Source: Blautia sp. BIOML-A1 (GTDB lineage Bacteria; Bacillota; Clostridia; Lachnospirales; Lachnospiraceae). Taken from it: a stretch of DNA of 19,702 bases. The stretch covers positions 1 to 19,702 of the forward strand of contig NZ_WWVR01000043.1 in NCBI RefSeq assembly GCF_009883055.1. The letters run 5' to 3'. A model generated the notes under the pieces. That model saw only the letters and a program-made list of their open reading frames with translations, did not search any database and was not told where the DNA came from. This document shows positions 8,078 through 14,087 of the stretch, piece by piece (position 1 is the first letter of the stretch; every line of letters starts with the position of its first letter). The position numbers and the translations under genes are program-made.

Positions 8078-9544
8078 TTACATCAATTTTATCAATGCAA
8101 CTCCATATACCGGAAGCTCAAACTCCAGCACCACTTCTTCTCCCTCTACCTTAACAGATAATTCCTCTGTTTTCAACTCGGAAGCTTCTTTTAATTTTTG
8201 CACCTCAACCGGAAGCGGATAAGTTGGGCATCCCATTTCCTCCCATTGTTTTTTCGCATTTGCGTGAGTGTCATCGATTCTCTGGATCACTGCTTTTGTT
8301 CCTGATGCATTTTTAATATGAATCTCTACTTTTTCCTGTGATATCGGTTTGCCGATCATCTCCTGATTATAAGCCAGAATTGCAAGTCTGCCTTCTTCAT
8401 CCATAACCGGGCAGATACCCACATGTCCCTGTTCTTCCACTTTCGGAAGCCTCTCTTCTCCCAATTCATGCATCAATTCAAAAGCGCGATATACAGGCTT
8501 CGGAATACCATGAATGGTCTGCAGTCCGAATCCTCCTCTGAATTCTCCCGAAACCTGTCCATGCTCTTCAAAAATATCAGAAAATGTCCAGAAAGAATAT
8601 GCTTCTACATATCCATAATTGTCAATGAGAGTTTTGGTCACCAGTGCAGAGCTGTAAGGTGTATCATGGAATTCATCACCTTCATTGGCTGAAGTGTTCC
8701 ATTCTGTATAATATAATGGAAGATTTCCAGCTTCATGCTTTGCAATACGTACCATCTTGGTCAACAGACCCCTGCGGTCTATTTCTTCGCTGTTTAAGCT
8801 GACTTCTTCTCCGAAGAAATTGTCCAGATGCATGTCCGCATTCCAGTTCGGATCATCTGAAGGATAATGATGTGTAGAAATGAAATCAAGTGGTACTGAA
8901 TTTTTCTCACAGTAGCTGATCAGATCCGGAATCCATTCATTGTTGGCAGTGGCCGGTCCGCCTACTTTCAGATTTTTCCCTGCACTTTTTACTGCCCTGG
9001 CTGTATGCTCATATAATAGAAAATAATCTTCCTGGCTTCCTGCGAAAAAGAAATCCAGATCCGGCTCATTCCACACCTCAAAAAACCATTTTTCCATTTC
9101 TTCTATTCCATATCTGCTTTCCAGGTGCTTAAGCAGCTCAACAATTAATCCATCCCATAATTCGAAACTCTTCGGCATGGTGACATTTCCTTTATAATAG
9201 AAACAAGTCTGATCTCCTGATGCAAATGGCGTCGGCATAAAACTCAGTTCCAAAAACGGTTTCATATCAATGCTTAATAAAAAATCAAGGATGTTATCAA
9301 TATTGACAAAATTATATTCGTACTTTCCTGGTTCTACCTCCCTGACCACACTCATCTGATCATTGAAGATTCCATGAAAACGTACATACTGAAATCCCAG
9401 ATCCTTCTTTGCTTTTCTCAGCATCATTCTGTAATCTTCACGCAATGCAGTATACGCATGGCATGATCCTACACATTTTTCCCAATAATGATCAAATCTG
9501 GTTTTTGGCGCATTCTGATCTACATAAAACTTTAAATTCTCCAT
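8078..9544 (-). CDS. xynB: GH39 beta-xylosidase
   Basis: A 488-residue glycoside hydrolase of family 39. The acid/base Glu is E160 in FFEVWNEPD and the nucleophile is E281 in LYYTEWNTS. The TIM-barrel context includes FGYVRFHG-like FQYVRFHGIF, STHHYPSDD and YSFWTFSDIFEE. The positions agree closely with characterised GH39 xylosidases (E160/E277 in the Thermoanaerobacterium enzyme, from memory). No signal peptide is present, so it acts in the cytoplasm on imported xylo-oligosaccharides. The frame is open to 9604, but AGGAGG (9550-9555) places the start at ATG 9544, which also matches the family N-terminus (MENLKFYVDQ). It is the first gene of the locus, followed by the kinase. Other GH39 activities, such as iduronidase, are less likely given the context. 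Confidence 0.92.
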   Translation of the reverse strand: MENLKFYVDQNAPKTRFDHYWEKCVGSCHAYTALREDYRMMLRKAKKDLGFQYVRFHGIFNDQMSVVREVEPGKYEYNFVNIDNILDFLLSIDMKPFLELSFMPTPFASGDQTCFYYKGNVTMPKSFELWDGLIVELLKHLESRYGIEEMEKWFFEVWNEPDLDFFFAGSQEDYFLLYEHTARAVKSAGKNLKVGGPATANNEWIPDLISYCEKNSVPLDFISTHHYPSDDPNWNADMHLDNFFGEEVSLNSEEIDRRGLLTKMVRIAKHEAGNLPLYYTEWNTSANEGDEFHDTPYSSALVTKTLIDNYGYVEAYSFWTFSDIFEEHGQVSGEFRGGFGLQTIHGIPKPVYRAFELMHELGEERLPKVEEQGHVGICPVMDEEGRLAILAYNQEMIGKPISQEKVEIHIKNASGTKAVIQRIDDTHANAKKQWEEMGCPTYPLPVEVQKLKEASELKTEELSVKVEGEEVVLEFELPVYGVALIKLM

Positions 9545-9574
9545 TTTTGCCTCCTGAAAATGCATTTTATTTTT

Positions 9575-9604
9575 ATTATAAACATGCATTTTCTCCCCAT
9601 GCAA
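9575..9604 (-). promoter_or_regulatory. Promoter of the xylosidase-kinase-regulator genes
   Basis: Minus-strand TTGCAT (9604-9599) and TATAAT (9580-9575) are 18 bases apart, about 30 bases upstream of the chosen GH39 start. The sequence ATGCATTTT occurs at 9560-9568 and again at 9584-9592, so the two copies flank the -10 element with a 24-base period. They may be binding sites of the AraC-type regulator. Confidence 0.6.
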
Positions 9605-9710
9605 TACACCCTGACTGCAAAGTCAAAATCCCAACCTATTCTGTAAAAAAATTAACCATCTATCTCCCTATGATCACTCAGTCAATACTTGTAGCCAACC
9701 AAAAAATCGA
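9605..9710. other. Intergenic stretch between the xylosidase promoter and the intron remnant
   Basis: No open frame with a ribosome site, no strong hairpin and no repeat were found. The bases next to the intron 3' end (minus strand TCGATTTTTTGG) are T-rich. Confidence 0.4.
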
Positions 9711-9775
9711 GTAGGAGGCGGTGACTAACCGCCGTCCTCTCACACCACCGTGCGTACCGTTCGGTACACGGCGAT
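9711..9775 (-). ncRNA. Group II intron 3' end: domains V and VI
   Basis: Read on the minus strand, 9775-9743 folds like intron domain V (GCCGTG and TACCG arms pairing with CACGGT and CGGTA across a short loop). Positions 9740-9713 form the domain VI hairpin around GGCGGTTAGTCACCGCC, with an unpaired A available as branch point. The intron would end in CCTAC at 9711, fitting the A-pyrimidine 3' end of bacterial group II introns. Domains I-IV are not present upstream apart from the maturase fragment, so splicing is not expected. Confidence 0.7.
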
Positions 9776-9776
9776 T

Positions 9777-10115
9777 TCAATAGTTGACGTGCACAGACTG
9801 ATAGGCTGTGGCTAAATCGTAAAAGCCACTGTTTATCAGTCTTTCTTTATTCAACGCCCAAATCACAGCTTTGTTATTACTGATATACCAATACTTTCTG
9901 CGACTGTTTGCTATTGTTGCCGCATAGTGTTCTGGAATTCCCAGTTTGACTAGATTCTTATATTTCGTCCTCGGTTTCTTCCACTGTTTCCATATACACA
10001 TACGTATTCTGTGATAGAGCCATCCATTGATGTCATCTATGTTGTTCTTCATACTTGCAATTCCGTTGTAGTTAAGCCATCCCCTCGCACACACCTTGAT
10101 TTTCTCAAGGCTTAT
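9777..10115 (-). pseudogene. Group II intron reverse transcriptase/maturase, C-terminal fragment
   Basis: The frame from about 10115 to TGA at 9777 encodes VCARGWLNYNGIA, RIRMCIWKQWKKPRTKYKNL, LGIPEHYAATIANSRRKYW and a short tail. This is the maturase (X) and C-terminal part of LtrA-like intron proteins, which help the intron RNA fold and splice. The RT domain, normally the first 300 or so residues, is absent. An in-frame stop lies at 10116-10118, just before the homology begins. A GTG at 10094 could act as a start but has no ribosome site. The fragment directly precedes domains V/VI, so the element is a 3' remnant. Confidence 0.85.
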
Positions 10116-10131
10116 TTAATTACAACTATTT

Positions 10132-10319
10132 TTATAGAGTTTTACCCAGTAACTCATACAGAGCTTCTGCCTCTTCTTGAGATAAAGTAATTCCTTTTCC
10201 CATTTTTTCATGTTCTGGTGCCCAGTCACGAATATCATATTTTTCTGCAGCTCCATTCCATGAAATCATATTTAATTCTTTTTTCCAACTTTGGCACTTT
10301 CTGAAAGTATTCCTATTGG
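10132..10319 (-). pseudogene. YdbC-like PC4-domain protein, frameshifted and truncated
   Basis: The minus-strand frame ending at TAA 10132 encodes WKKELNMISWNG, KYDIRDWAPEHEKMGKGITL and a short helix. This is the conserved body of small (about 70-residue) YdbC/PC4-type single-strand DNA-binding proteins common on Firmicute mobile elements. The expected residues just before it (PIGILSESAK) are present at 10319-10290 but in another frame: two bases stand where a glycine codon is expected at about 10288-10290, a one-base deletion. Homology also ends abruptly at about 10320, beside the terminator of the next operon, so the first part of the gene is gone. An ATG-like opening of the intact frame (64 residues) exists but has no ribosome site. 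Confidence 0.75.
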
Positions 10320-10324
10320 GTAAC

Positions 10325-10348
10325 AAAAAACACCGTATTTCTACGGTG
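10325..10348 (-). terminator. Rho-independent terminator of the YhfC operon
   Basis: On the minus strand CACCGTA (10348-10342), loop GAAA, TACGGTG (10337-10331) is followed by TTTTTT (10330-10325). The stem sits 46 bases after the stop of the YhfC-type protease gene. Confidence 0.85.
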
Positions 10349-10394
10349 CGTTCTGTCAGATATATTCTGTTTTATGATAGCAGAAAACTGGAAT

Positions 10395-11192
10395 TCACAG
10401 TTCTTCCATCCTTCCCATCTTCAGCGCCATAACAAGAGTTCCGGCTGCCATCACAAAGACACCAATTTCAATCACATAGATGGGAAGAAGCGCCGGACCT
10501 GCCACGGCAAAGAAGTCCACGATAAAATGAATCCCATATGCAAGAACCGCTGTAAAAGCCGCTGTCCTACATTTGCCTGCCTTTACCGCCCGGTAGATCA
10601 GCAGTGACAACCCGATATGCAGAATGATGGCACTGATTCTTTCGATTCCGCTTACAAAAAAGAGTGGTGCCGGTGTTGTCCATAGGGCCGACAGCTGTGA
10701 CACGGTCTGGTTTGCAGACTCAGCAGGAAGTGCCGCCAGCGTATTCTGCATGGCTCCGCTGTTGATCATCAGCATGGACACAAGATTGCTGATTCCGGAG
10801 AGTCCTCCGAGCAGAATGGCCTCCACACCGCCATGCCCGATTCCATACATCAGTGCATTTGGAAAATCCAGCCATTTCTTCATCCAGAACTTCATGGCAA
10901 TCAGTCTTCCAGTCTCTTCAAAAACCGCTGCAGCCAAAGCCGCGTACACATAGTAAAGCCATGGCCTGCTCTGTGCGTTCAGTCCGCAGAACTGAATGAC
11001 AAGAACATGTAGCAGCTGCTCCAACAGCATGGCAAACAGCAGATAGGTTCCTGCTCCGATAAAGAACGAAGAAATCCTTGCCTTAAGCTTCACCCTTCCT
11101 GCAATGAACAAAGCAATCGGTACCCCCATCGAGAGGACAACGGAGCAGATAACTCCCGCTATCGCCAGTCCTGATATTGTGTTCAATTCCAT
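10395..11192 (-). CDS. YhfC-family intramembrane metalloprotease (CPBP/PrsW-like)
   Basis: A 265-residue protein with about seven hydrophobic helices. Polar residues typical of the YhfC/CPBP clan lie inside membrane segments: FEETGR (E92, E93), GIGHGGVEA (H120, E124), H192 in ILHIGLS and H222 in YGIHFIVDF. These could form a metal site for cleavage within the membrane. GGGAGGT (minus strand, about 11199-11205) sets the start at ATG 11192; the frame is open to 11246. It is the last gene of a four-gene operon with an XRE regulator. Relatives are often linked to peptide maturation or immunity, but the substrate here is unknown. Confidence 0.8.
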   Translation of the reverse strand: MELNTISGLAIAGVICSVVLSMGVPIALFIAGRVKLKARISSFFIGAGTYLLFAMLLEQLLHVLVIQFCGLNAQSRPWLYYVYAALAAAVFEETGRLIAMKFWMKKWLDFPNALMYGIGHGGVEAILLGGLSGISNLVSMLMINSGAMQNTLAALPAESANQTVSQLSALWTTPAPLFFVSGIERISAIILHIGLSLLIYRAVKAGKCRTAAFTAVLAYGIHFIVDFFAVAGPALLPIYVIEIGVFVMAAGTLVMALKMGRMEEL

Positions 11193-11211
11193 CTTTATAC
11201 CTCCCTGATTC

Positions 11212-11514
11212 TTAAAAAATTCCTTTATTGTATTTGAACTGTCCATACAATATAAAGCCTAATCCAACAATAACTGCTGGAAGAATGATATAATCTATAA
11301 TTATTTCACTCCAAAACGAAACAATAAAACCTAATACAAGAGATATTCCTATAATCAGCGTTCCTGTGCCGACTGTTTTTCCATACTTTGGTATATCTTC
11401 TTCCTTTACTTTTCGCCTGTTATAAGAGTGAATTGTGCTGATATTGCCTTTGATATTTACAATTCCCACAACAGATATGAACACTCCCAAAATCAACATT
11501 ATAATATTTTCCAT
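11212..11514 (-). CDS. Small membrane protein, DUF3784-like
   Basis: A 100-residue protein with three hydrophobic segments (about 3-20, 49-66 and 75-92). A cytoplasmic loop containing NRRKVKEEDIPKYGK lies between the first two. The layout and loop resemble DUF3784-type proteins of Clostridia. TTAGGAGGTCATT precedes ATG 11514. It follows the XRE regulator by 9 bases and precedes the protease gene by 19 bases, so all are cotranscribed. No function is known. Confidence 0.7.
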   Translation of the reverse strand: MENIIMLILGVFISVVGIVNIKGNISTIHSYNRRKVKEEDIPKYGKTVGTGTLIIGISLVLGFIVSFWSEIIIDYIILPAVIVGLGFILYGQFKYNKGIF

Positions 11515-11523
11515 AATGACCTC

Positions 11524-11730
11524 CTAAAAATAAAATAGTTCCTCAAATTTTTTGTCCAATGCAATACAAAGAATTAGAGCCAATTTTGCAGTTGGATTAA
11601 ACTGTCCTGTTTCAATAGAACTAATGGTATTTCTTGATACCCCTACCATTTCTGCAAGCTGAGCTTGAGAAAGATTTGCTTCTGTGCGAACTTCCTTTAA
11701 GTGATTTTTCAGTTGTAATTGTTCTTTCAT
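11524..11730 (-). CDS. XRE-family transcriptional regulator (small, HTH only)
   Basis: A 68-residue protein made almost entirely of a helix-turn-helix: LKEVRTEANLSQAQLAEMVGVSRNTISSIETGQFNPTAK is the standard pattern, split here by the recognition helix VSRNTISSIE. The C-terminal tail IALDKKFEELFYF is the usual end of this short regulator type. Its ATG overlaps the TGA of the upstream gene (ATGA), so translation is coupled, and GAGGTGAG lies inside the end of that gene. Direct repeats at the operon promoter are candidate binding sites, suggesting autoregulation. Confidence 0.92.
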   Translation of the reverse strand: MKEQLQLKNHLKEVRTEANLSQAQLAEMVGVSRNTISSIETGQFNPTAKLALILCIALDKKFEELFYF

Positions 11731-12056
11731 ATTCTCACCTCTAAAAGATGGCTAACAAATCCAACAAATGCCAAAATGGAAAACACAAAAAACAGAACAG
11801 TCAAGACCAAATCGCTCTTTCGCTTCATTTTGATAAAACGAACTAACCATTGTGTTGCAATAATGCTGAAGTATATAACCCACGGACTGTAAATCATAGT
11901 ATGAGCAAGCACAGAAGATAACAGCGAAAGCAAACAACACACTAAAGCACCAACTCTGCTTGCGTGACTTCCGGCTTGATATACCACTTCCATTTCAGCC
12001 AAGTCCTTATTGCGATGTTCTTTTCTGCTTGCATTTAAGATTTCGTCCTTTTTCAT
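11727..12056 (-). CDS. Small membrane protein, DUF6442-like
   Basis: A 109-residue protein with a charged N-terminus (MKKDEILNASRKEHRNKDLAEME) and three hydrophobic helices (about 37-53, 58-75 and 83-103). This type is regularly found directly upstream of a small XRE regulator in Clostridia, so the pair is probably a functional unit; the exact role is unknown. GGAGGTG, 5 bases from ATG 12056, is a strong ribosome site. It is the first gene of the operon and overlaps the regulator gene by 4 bases. Confidence 0.8.
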   Translation of the reverse strand: MKKDEILNASRKEHRNKDLAEMEVVYQAGSHASRVGALVCCLLSLLSSVLAHTMIYSPWVIYFSIIATQWLVRFIKMKRKSDLVLTVLFFVFSILAFVGFVSHLLEVRI

Positions 12057-12067
12057 AAAAACACCTC

Positions 12068-12119
12068 CATGCCAAGTTTTCTTTGCATATTTTAATTATA
12101 CACATACCAAGTTTTCTTG
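12068..12119 (-). promoter_or_regulatory. Pair of direct repeats, candidate XRE operator
   Basis: CATGCCAAGTTTTCTTTG (12068-12085) and CATACCAAGTTTTCTTG (12103-12119) differ at one internal base and start 35 bases apart. One lies between the -35 and -10 of the operon promoter; the other covers the region just before the ribosome site of the first gene. This fits repression by the operon's own XRE protein. Confidence 0.6.
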
Positions 12120-12123
12120 TCAA
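12095..12123 (-). promoter_or_regulatory. Consensus sigma-A promoter of the XRE/YhfC operon
   Basis: Minus-strand TTGACA (12123-12118), 17-base spacer, TATAAT (12100-12095): a perfect match to the consensus. It lies about 39 bases upstream of the first gene. One copy of a direct repeat lies in its spacer. Confidence 0.88.
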
Positions 12124-12216
12124 TAGAGTCATAAAAAAGTTACAACCGATATAAGAGATAACTTTTCTACCACTTCGATTATACTCACGACTTAATGACT
12201 TCTTGAATACTTGCCG

Positions 12217-12250
12217 AAAAAGAAAAACTGCCATCGGTTTGACAGCAGTT
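12217..12250 (-). terminator. Rho-independent terminator downstream of the TnpV remnant
   Basis: Minus strand AACTGCTGTC (12250-12241), loop AAACC, GATGGCAGTT (12235-12226): a 10-bp stem including two G-T pairs, followed by TTTTCTTTTTC. It lies 20 bases after the TnpV stop codon. Confidence 0.85.
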
Positions 12251-12269
12251 CTTCTTCGGTTGGTATCCG

Positions 12270-12398
12270 TTAGGAATACACAATATCATTCAATACAATC
12301 TCATCGGCACAGGCTCGAATGTTATTCATCAATCCTATCCATCTCATCATATCCGTTGCTTTCAGTTCTTCCGTTATCTGTTCGTGTCTGCGTATTAT
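12270..12398 (-). pseudogene. TnpV-like transposon protein, C-terminal fragment
   Basis: The minus-strand frame ending in TAA at 12270-12272 encodes EQITEELKATD, MMRWIGLMNNIRACADEI and VLNDIVYS. This matches the C-terminus of TnpV, a small (about 120-residue) protein carried by Clostridial transposons of the Tn4451/CTn type. The frame closes at about 12399 and nothing further upstream matches, so about two thirds of the gene is missing. A ribosome-site-like AAAGGAGGCG lies at about 12417-12426, so the lost portion may have been deleted internally. TnpV's own function is unclear. Confidence 0.65.
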
Positions 12399-12484
12399 CT
12401 TTTATACGAAGATGATCGCCTCCTTTCCTGAAATTTGCGCTATTTGGGACAGTCAGCACAAGCTGAGATAACAGCACAAATATA

Positions 12485-12515
12485 TGGCGGTACCTGTTTA
12501 TCACAAATACCGCCA
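12485..12515. repeat. Hairpin, 8-bp perfect stem
   Basis: TGGCGGTA (12485-12492) and TACCGCCA (12508-12515) pair around a 15-base loop. No T-run follows on either strand, so it is not a standard terminator. The role is unknown. Confidence 0.5.
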
Positions 12516-12555
12516 CATGATTTCTACTGTCATCCTCTTTTCAGATTCAGACATT

Positions 12556-12672
12556 TTATTTTGATTTAAGATTTAAGCGTTTTCCTGTTTTCTTTCCCGA
12601 ATCCGTTCCTATATCAGTTTCCATCTCTGATACGTTTTCTTCTGGCAGACACGCAGCTTTTCGCTCTATGCA
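12556..12672 (-). pseudogene. Possible C-terminal remnant of a mobile-element gene
   Basis: The minus strand shows an open frame ending in TAA at 12556-12558 that encodes ERKAACLPEENVSEMETDI and then DSGKKTGKRLNLKSK. Its composition looks like real coding sequence with a basic tail, as at the end of mobilisation proteins. There is a stop about 39 codons upstream and no ribosome site for the only ATG. It lies between the TnpV remnant and the sigma-like gene. The family is not recognised with any certainty. Confidence 0.3.
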
Positions 12673-12747
12673 TGTTCAAACCGAATATCACTCCGGGCAG
12701 GCTATTCATTTTTCAAGGTACATGAAGGTGTTCTATGCAAACCCTTC

Positions 12748-12782
12748 ATATAACGAAACGCTGAGAGCCTGTTTTACAGTGG
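12748..12782 (+). repeat. 35-bp perfect direct repeat, copy 1
   Basis: Begins ATATAACGAAACGCTGAGAG and ends TTTTACAGTGG; identical over 35 bases to 13814-13848 in the same orientation. It lies 27 bases downstream of the sigma-like gene. Just before it, a separate hairpin (ATGAAGG... CCTTCAT, about 12722-12749) is present. Confidence 0.9.
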
Positions 12783-12808
12783 TCTGATTCAATTTTTTTG
12801 AAATTTTT

Positions 12809-13429
12809 TTAAAATTCTTCGTTTTCCGCCTTTTTTTTCATCGTTTTTAATGCCCTGTTCAGGAGGTCATTTACACTCTGCTGTTTGATTCCCAGATAAT
12901 CTGCAACATCCTGCTGACGCATTTCCTCGAAATAAACCAGATTGAGTACCGTCTTTTGTCTCTCTGTTAACTCTTTGATCAAAGCGTTCAGAATTTCTCT
13001 GTCGATAACATCGTCAACAAAATCTTTTGAAGATCCTCTCATAATCTCCGCATCATCTGTAACATCGCTGTTAGAAAATACACCATGATTGGTGCTGATT
13101 TTGCTCTGGCTGTATGCCATACGGTCTTCAGCCTCCATCAGCAGACGGATATACCAGTTTTCATTATCAAAGAACTCTTTATTGAATTCCTTGTTATCAC
13201 CAGTTACACTCACATATTCATAGTCATCACAACTATGAAGTGGAAATACGGTTGATTGATTTCCTGCTGTATAAAGTACATATCCGTGATCATAAACAGA
13301 GATTGTTGTATCTGCATTGATCATTTCCTTTACTACAACTTTGTGTTCCTTCAAGGATTTCACGCTTGGGATTCTCTTCTCCACATCAGCAACTTTCACG
13401 ATTTTTTTCAGTTCTTTTAATGTCAACAT
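12809..13429 (-). CDS. Sigma-70 region-4-like regulatory protein
   Basis: A 206-residue protein whose C-terminus (about 145-200) is a sigma region 4 / RpoE-type helix-turn-helix: LTERQKTVLNLVYFEEMRQQ, DVADYLGIKQQSVNDLLNRA. The N-terminal 140 residues show no region 2 and look like a separate sensory or anti-sigma-like part. Similar proteins are frequent on Lachnospiraceae mobile elements. The frame is open to 13516, but AAGGTGG 5 bases before ATG 13429 sets the start (MLTLKELKKIVKVAD). It may direct transcription of element genes or act as an activator; which is not known. The 35-bp repeats flank this gene. Confidence 0.8.
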   Translation of the reverse strand: MLTLKELKKIVKVADVEKRIPSVKSLKEHKVVVKEMINADTTISVYDHGYVLYTAGNQSTVFPLHSCDDYEYVSVTGDNKEFNKEFFDNENWYIRLLMEAEDRMAYSQSKISTNHGVFSNSDVTDDAEIMRGSSKDFVDDVIDREILNALIKELTERQKTVLNLVYFEEMRQQDVADYLGIKQQSVNDLLNRALKTMKKKAENEEF

Positions 13430-13520
13430 AAAGACCACCTTTCTGCCTTTCGGCTCCGGGTGGTCCATTCCATCTTTTATAAAATTCCTGCACAGACATA
13501 AAGAACTGCAGCACAAGAGA

Positions 13521-13559
13521 TCACGAACTCACCCGTTTTTTTTGAACGGGAGTCCGTGA
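13521..13559 (-). promoter_or_regulatory. Long hairpin upstream of the sigma-like gene
   Basis: TCACGAACTCACCCGTT (13521-13537) pairs with AACGGGAGTCCGTGA (13545-13559): 15 pairs with one G-T pair and a 2-base bulge, around a 7-base loop. It ends about 92 bases before the sigma-like start, so on the minus strand it lies in the likely leader between the 39-residue ORF and the sigma-like gene. No T-run follows it on the minus strand. Confidence 0.6.
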
Positions 13560-13617
13560 CTCCTTTGTAACGCATGTATCTGCGTTTAGATTAAGTTTGC
13601 CAGATTGCCTGGCTTAT

Positions 13618-13737
13618 TCAGTTGCTATGTGCATCTTCTGATTTATTCTTTGTTTGCTCTTTGCGAAACATGGAATAATCGCCCATAGCATCGTAAGGAC
13701 AATGCCTTACAAATTCCTGGTATTCGATTTCAGTCAT
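13618..13737 (-). CDS. Small protein of 39 residues, unrecognised
   Basis: ATG 13737 to TGA 13618-13620, encoding MTEIEYQEFVRHCPYDAMGD and then YSMFRKEQTKNKSEDAHSN. AAAGGAGGAAG, 8 bases upstream, is a very strong ribosome site, which makes chance unlikely despite the short length. The product is charged and soluble with one Cys and no membrane segment. It lies upstream of the sigma-like gene in the same direction and inside the 35-bp repeat interval. The function is unknown; a possible partner of the sigma-like protein by position only. Confidence 0.65.
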   Translation of the reverse strand: MTEIEYQEFVRHCPYDAMGDYSMFRKEQTKNKSEDAHSN

Positions 13738-13813
13738 CTTTGCTTCCTCCTTTGCGTCATGTTATCAAAATCTCTATTTACAATTATTTTTGCAAAAAAG
13801 AATTCAACCTCTA

Positions 13814-13848
13814 TATAACGAAACGCTGAGAGCCTGTTTTACAGTGGG
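13814..13848 (+). repeat. 35-bp perfect direct repeat, copy 2
   Basis: Identical to 12748-12782, same orientation, 1066 bases apart start to start. It lies about 77 bases upstream (minus-strand sense) of the 39-residue ORF and directly beside a second AT-rich hairpin (CGACAAA 13853-13859 / TTTGTCG 13870-13876). Confidence 0.9.
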
Positions 13849-13885
13849 GTACGACAAAAAAATTTAAAATTTGTCGAAATACGTC

Positions 13886-13977
13886 AAAAAAGCCCGACAA
13901 AACAAATACTTCAACAATCTCCAAAATCAGAAAATACTTCTGATCTTGCAGTGTATCCGTAAATGTTTTGCCGGGCT
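13886..13977 (-). terminator. Branched terminator-like structure after the zinc-ribbon gene
   Basis: Minus strand AGCCCGGCAAAAC (13977-13965) pairs with GTTTTGTCGGGCT (13903-13891; one G-T pair) and is followed by TTTTTT (13891-13886). The 61-base interior carries its own hairpin, ATCAGAAGTATTTTCTGAT (13944-13926). An ordinary terminator has a short loop, so this may be an RNA element ending in a terminator. Confidence 0.6.
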
Positions 13978-14087
13978 CTTAGTGATTCCAGTCAGGTTCA
14001 GCTCCTTGACAAACTCTTGCTGTCTGGTGCGTTCTTGATGGTTCCTGCCAAATCCAACGCTTACTACAGACAGCTCATTCTATTCTG

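Noticed and set aside
9541..9720. Catabolite-repression (cre) site at the xylosidase promoter
   Set aside because: No sequence with the central CG and flanking half-sites was found around the promoter.
12007..12234. 75-residue minus-strand frame over the XRE operon promoter
   Set aside because: It covers a perfect promoter and overlaps the start of the DUF6442-like gene; no ribosome site.
12203..12415. 70-residue plus-strand frame
   Set aside because: It lies opposite the TnpV remnant and terminator, with no ribosome site.
12748..13848. CRISPR array
   Set aside because: Only two repeat copies about 1 kb apart with genes between them; no regular short spacers and no cas genes.
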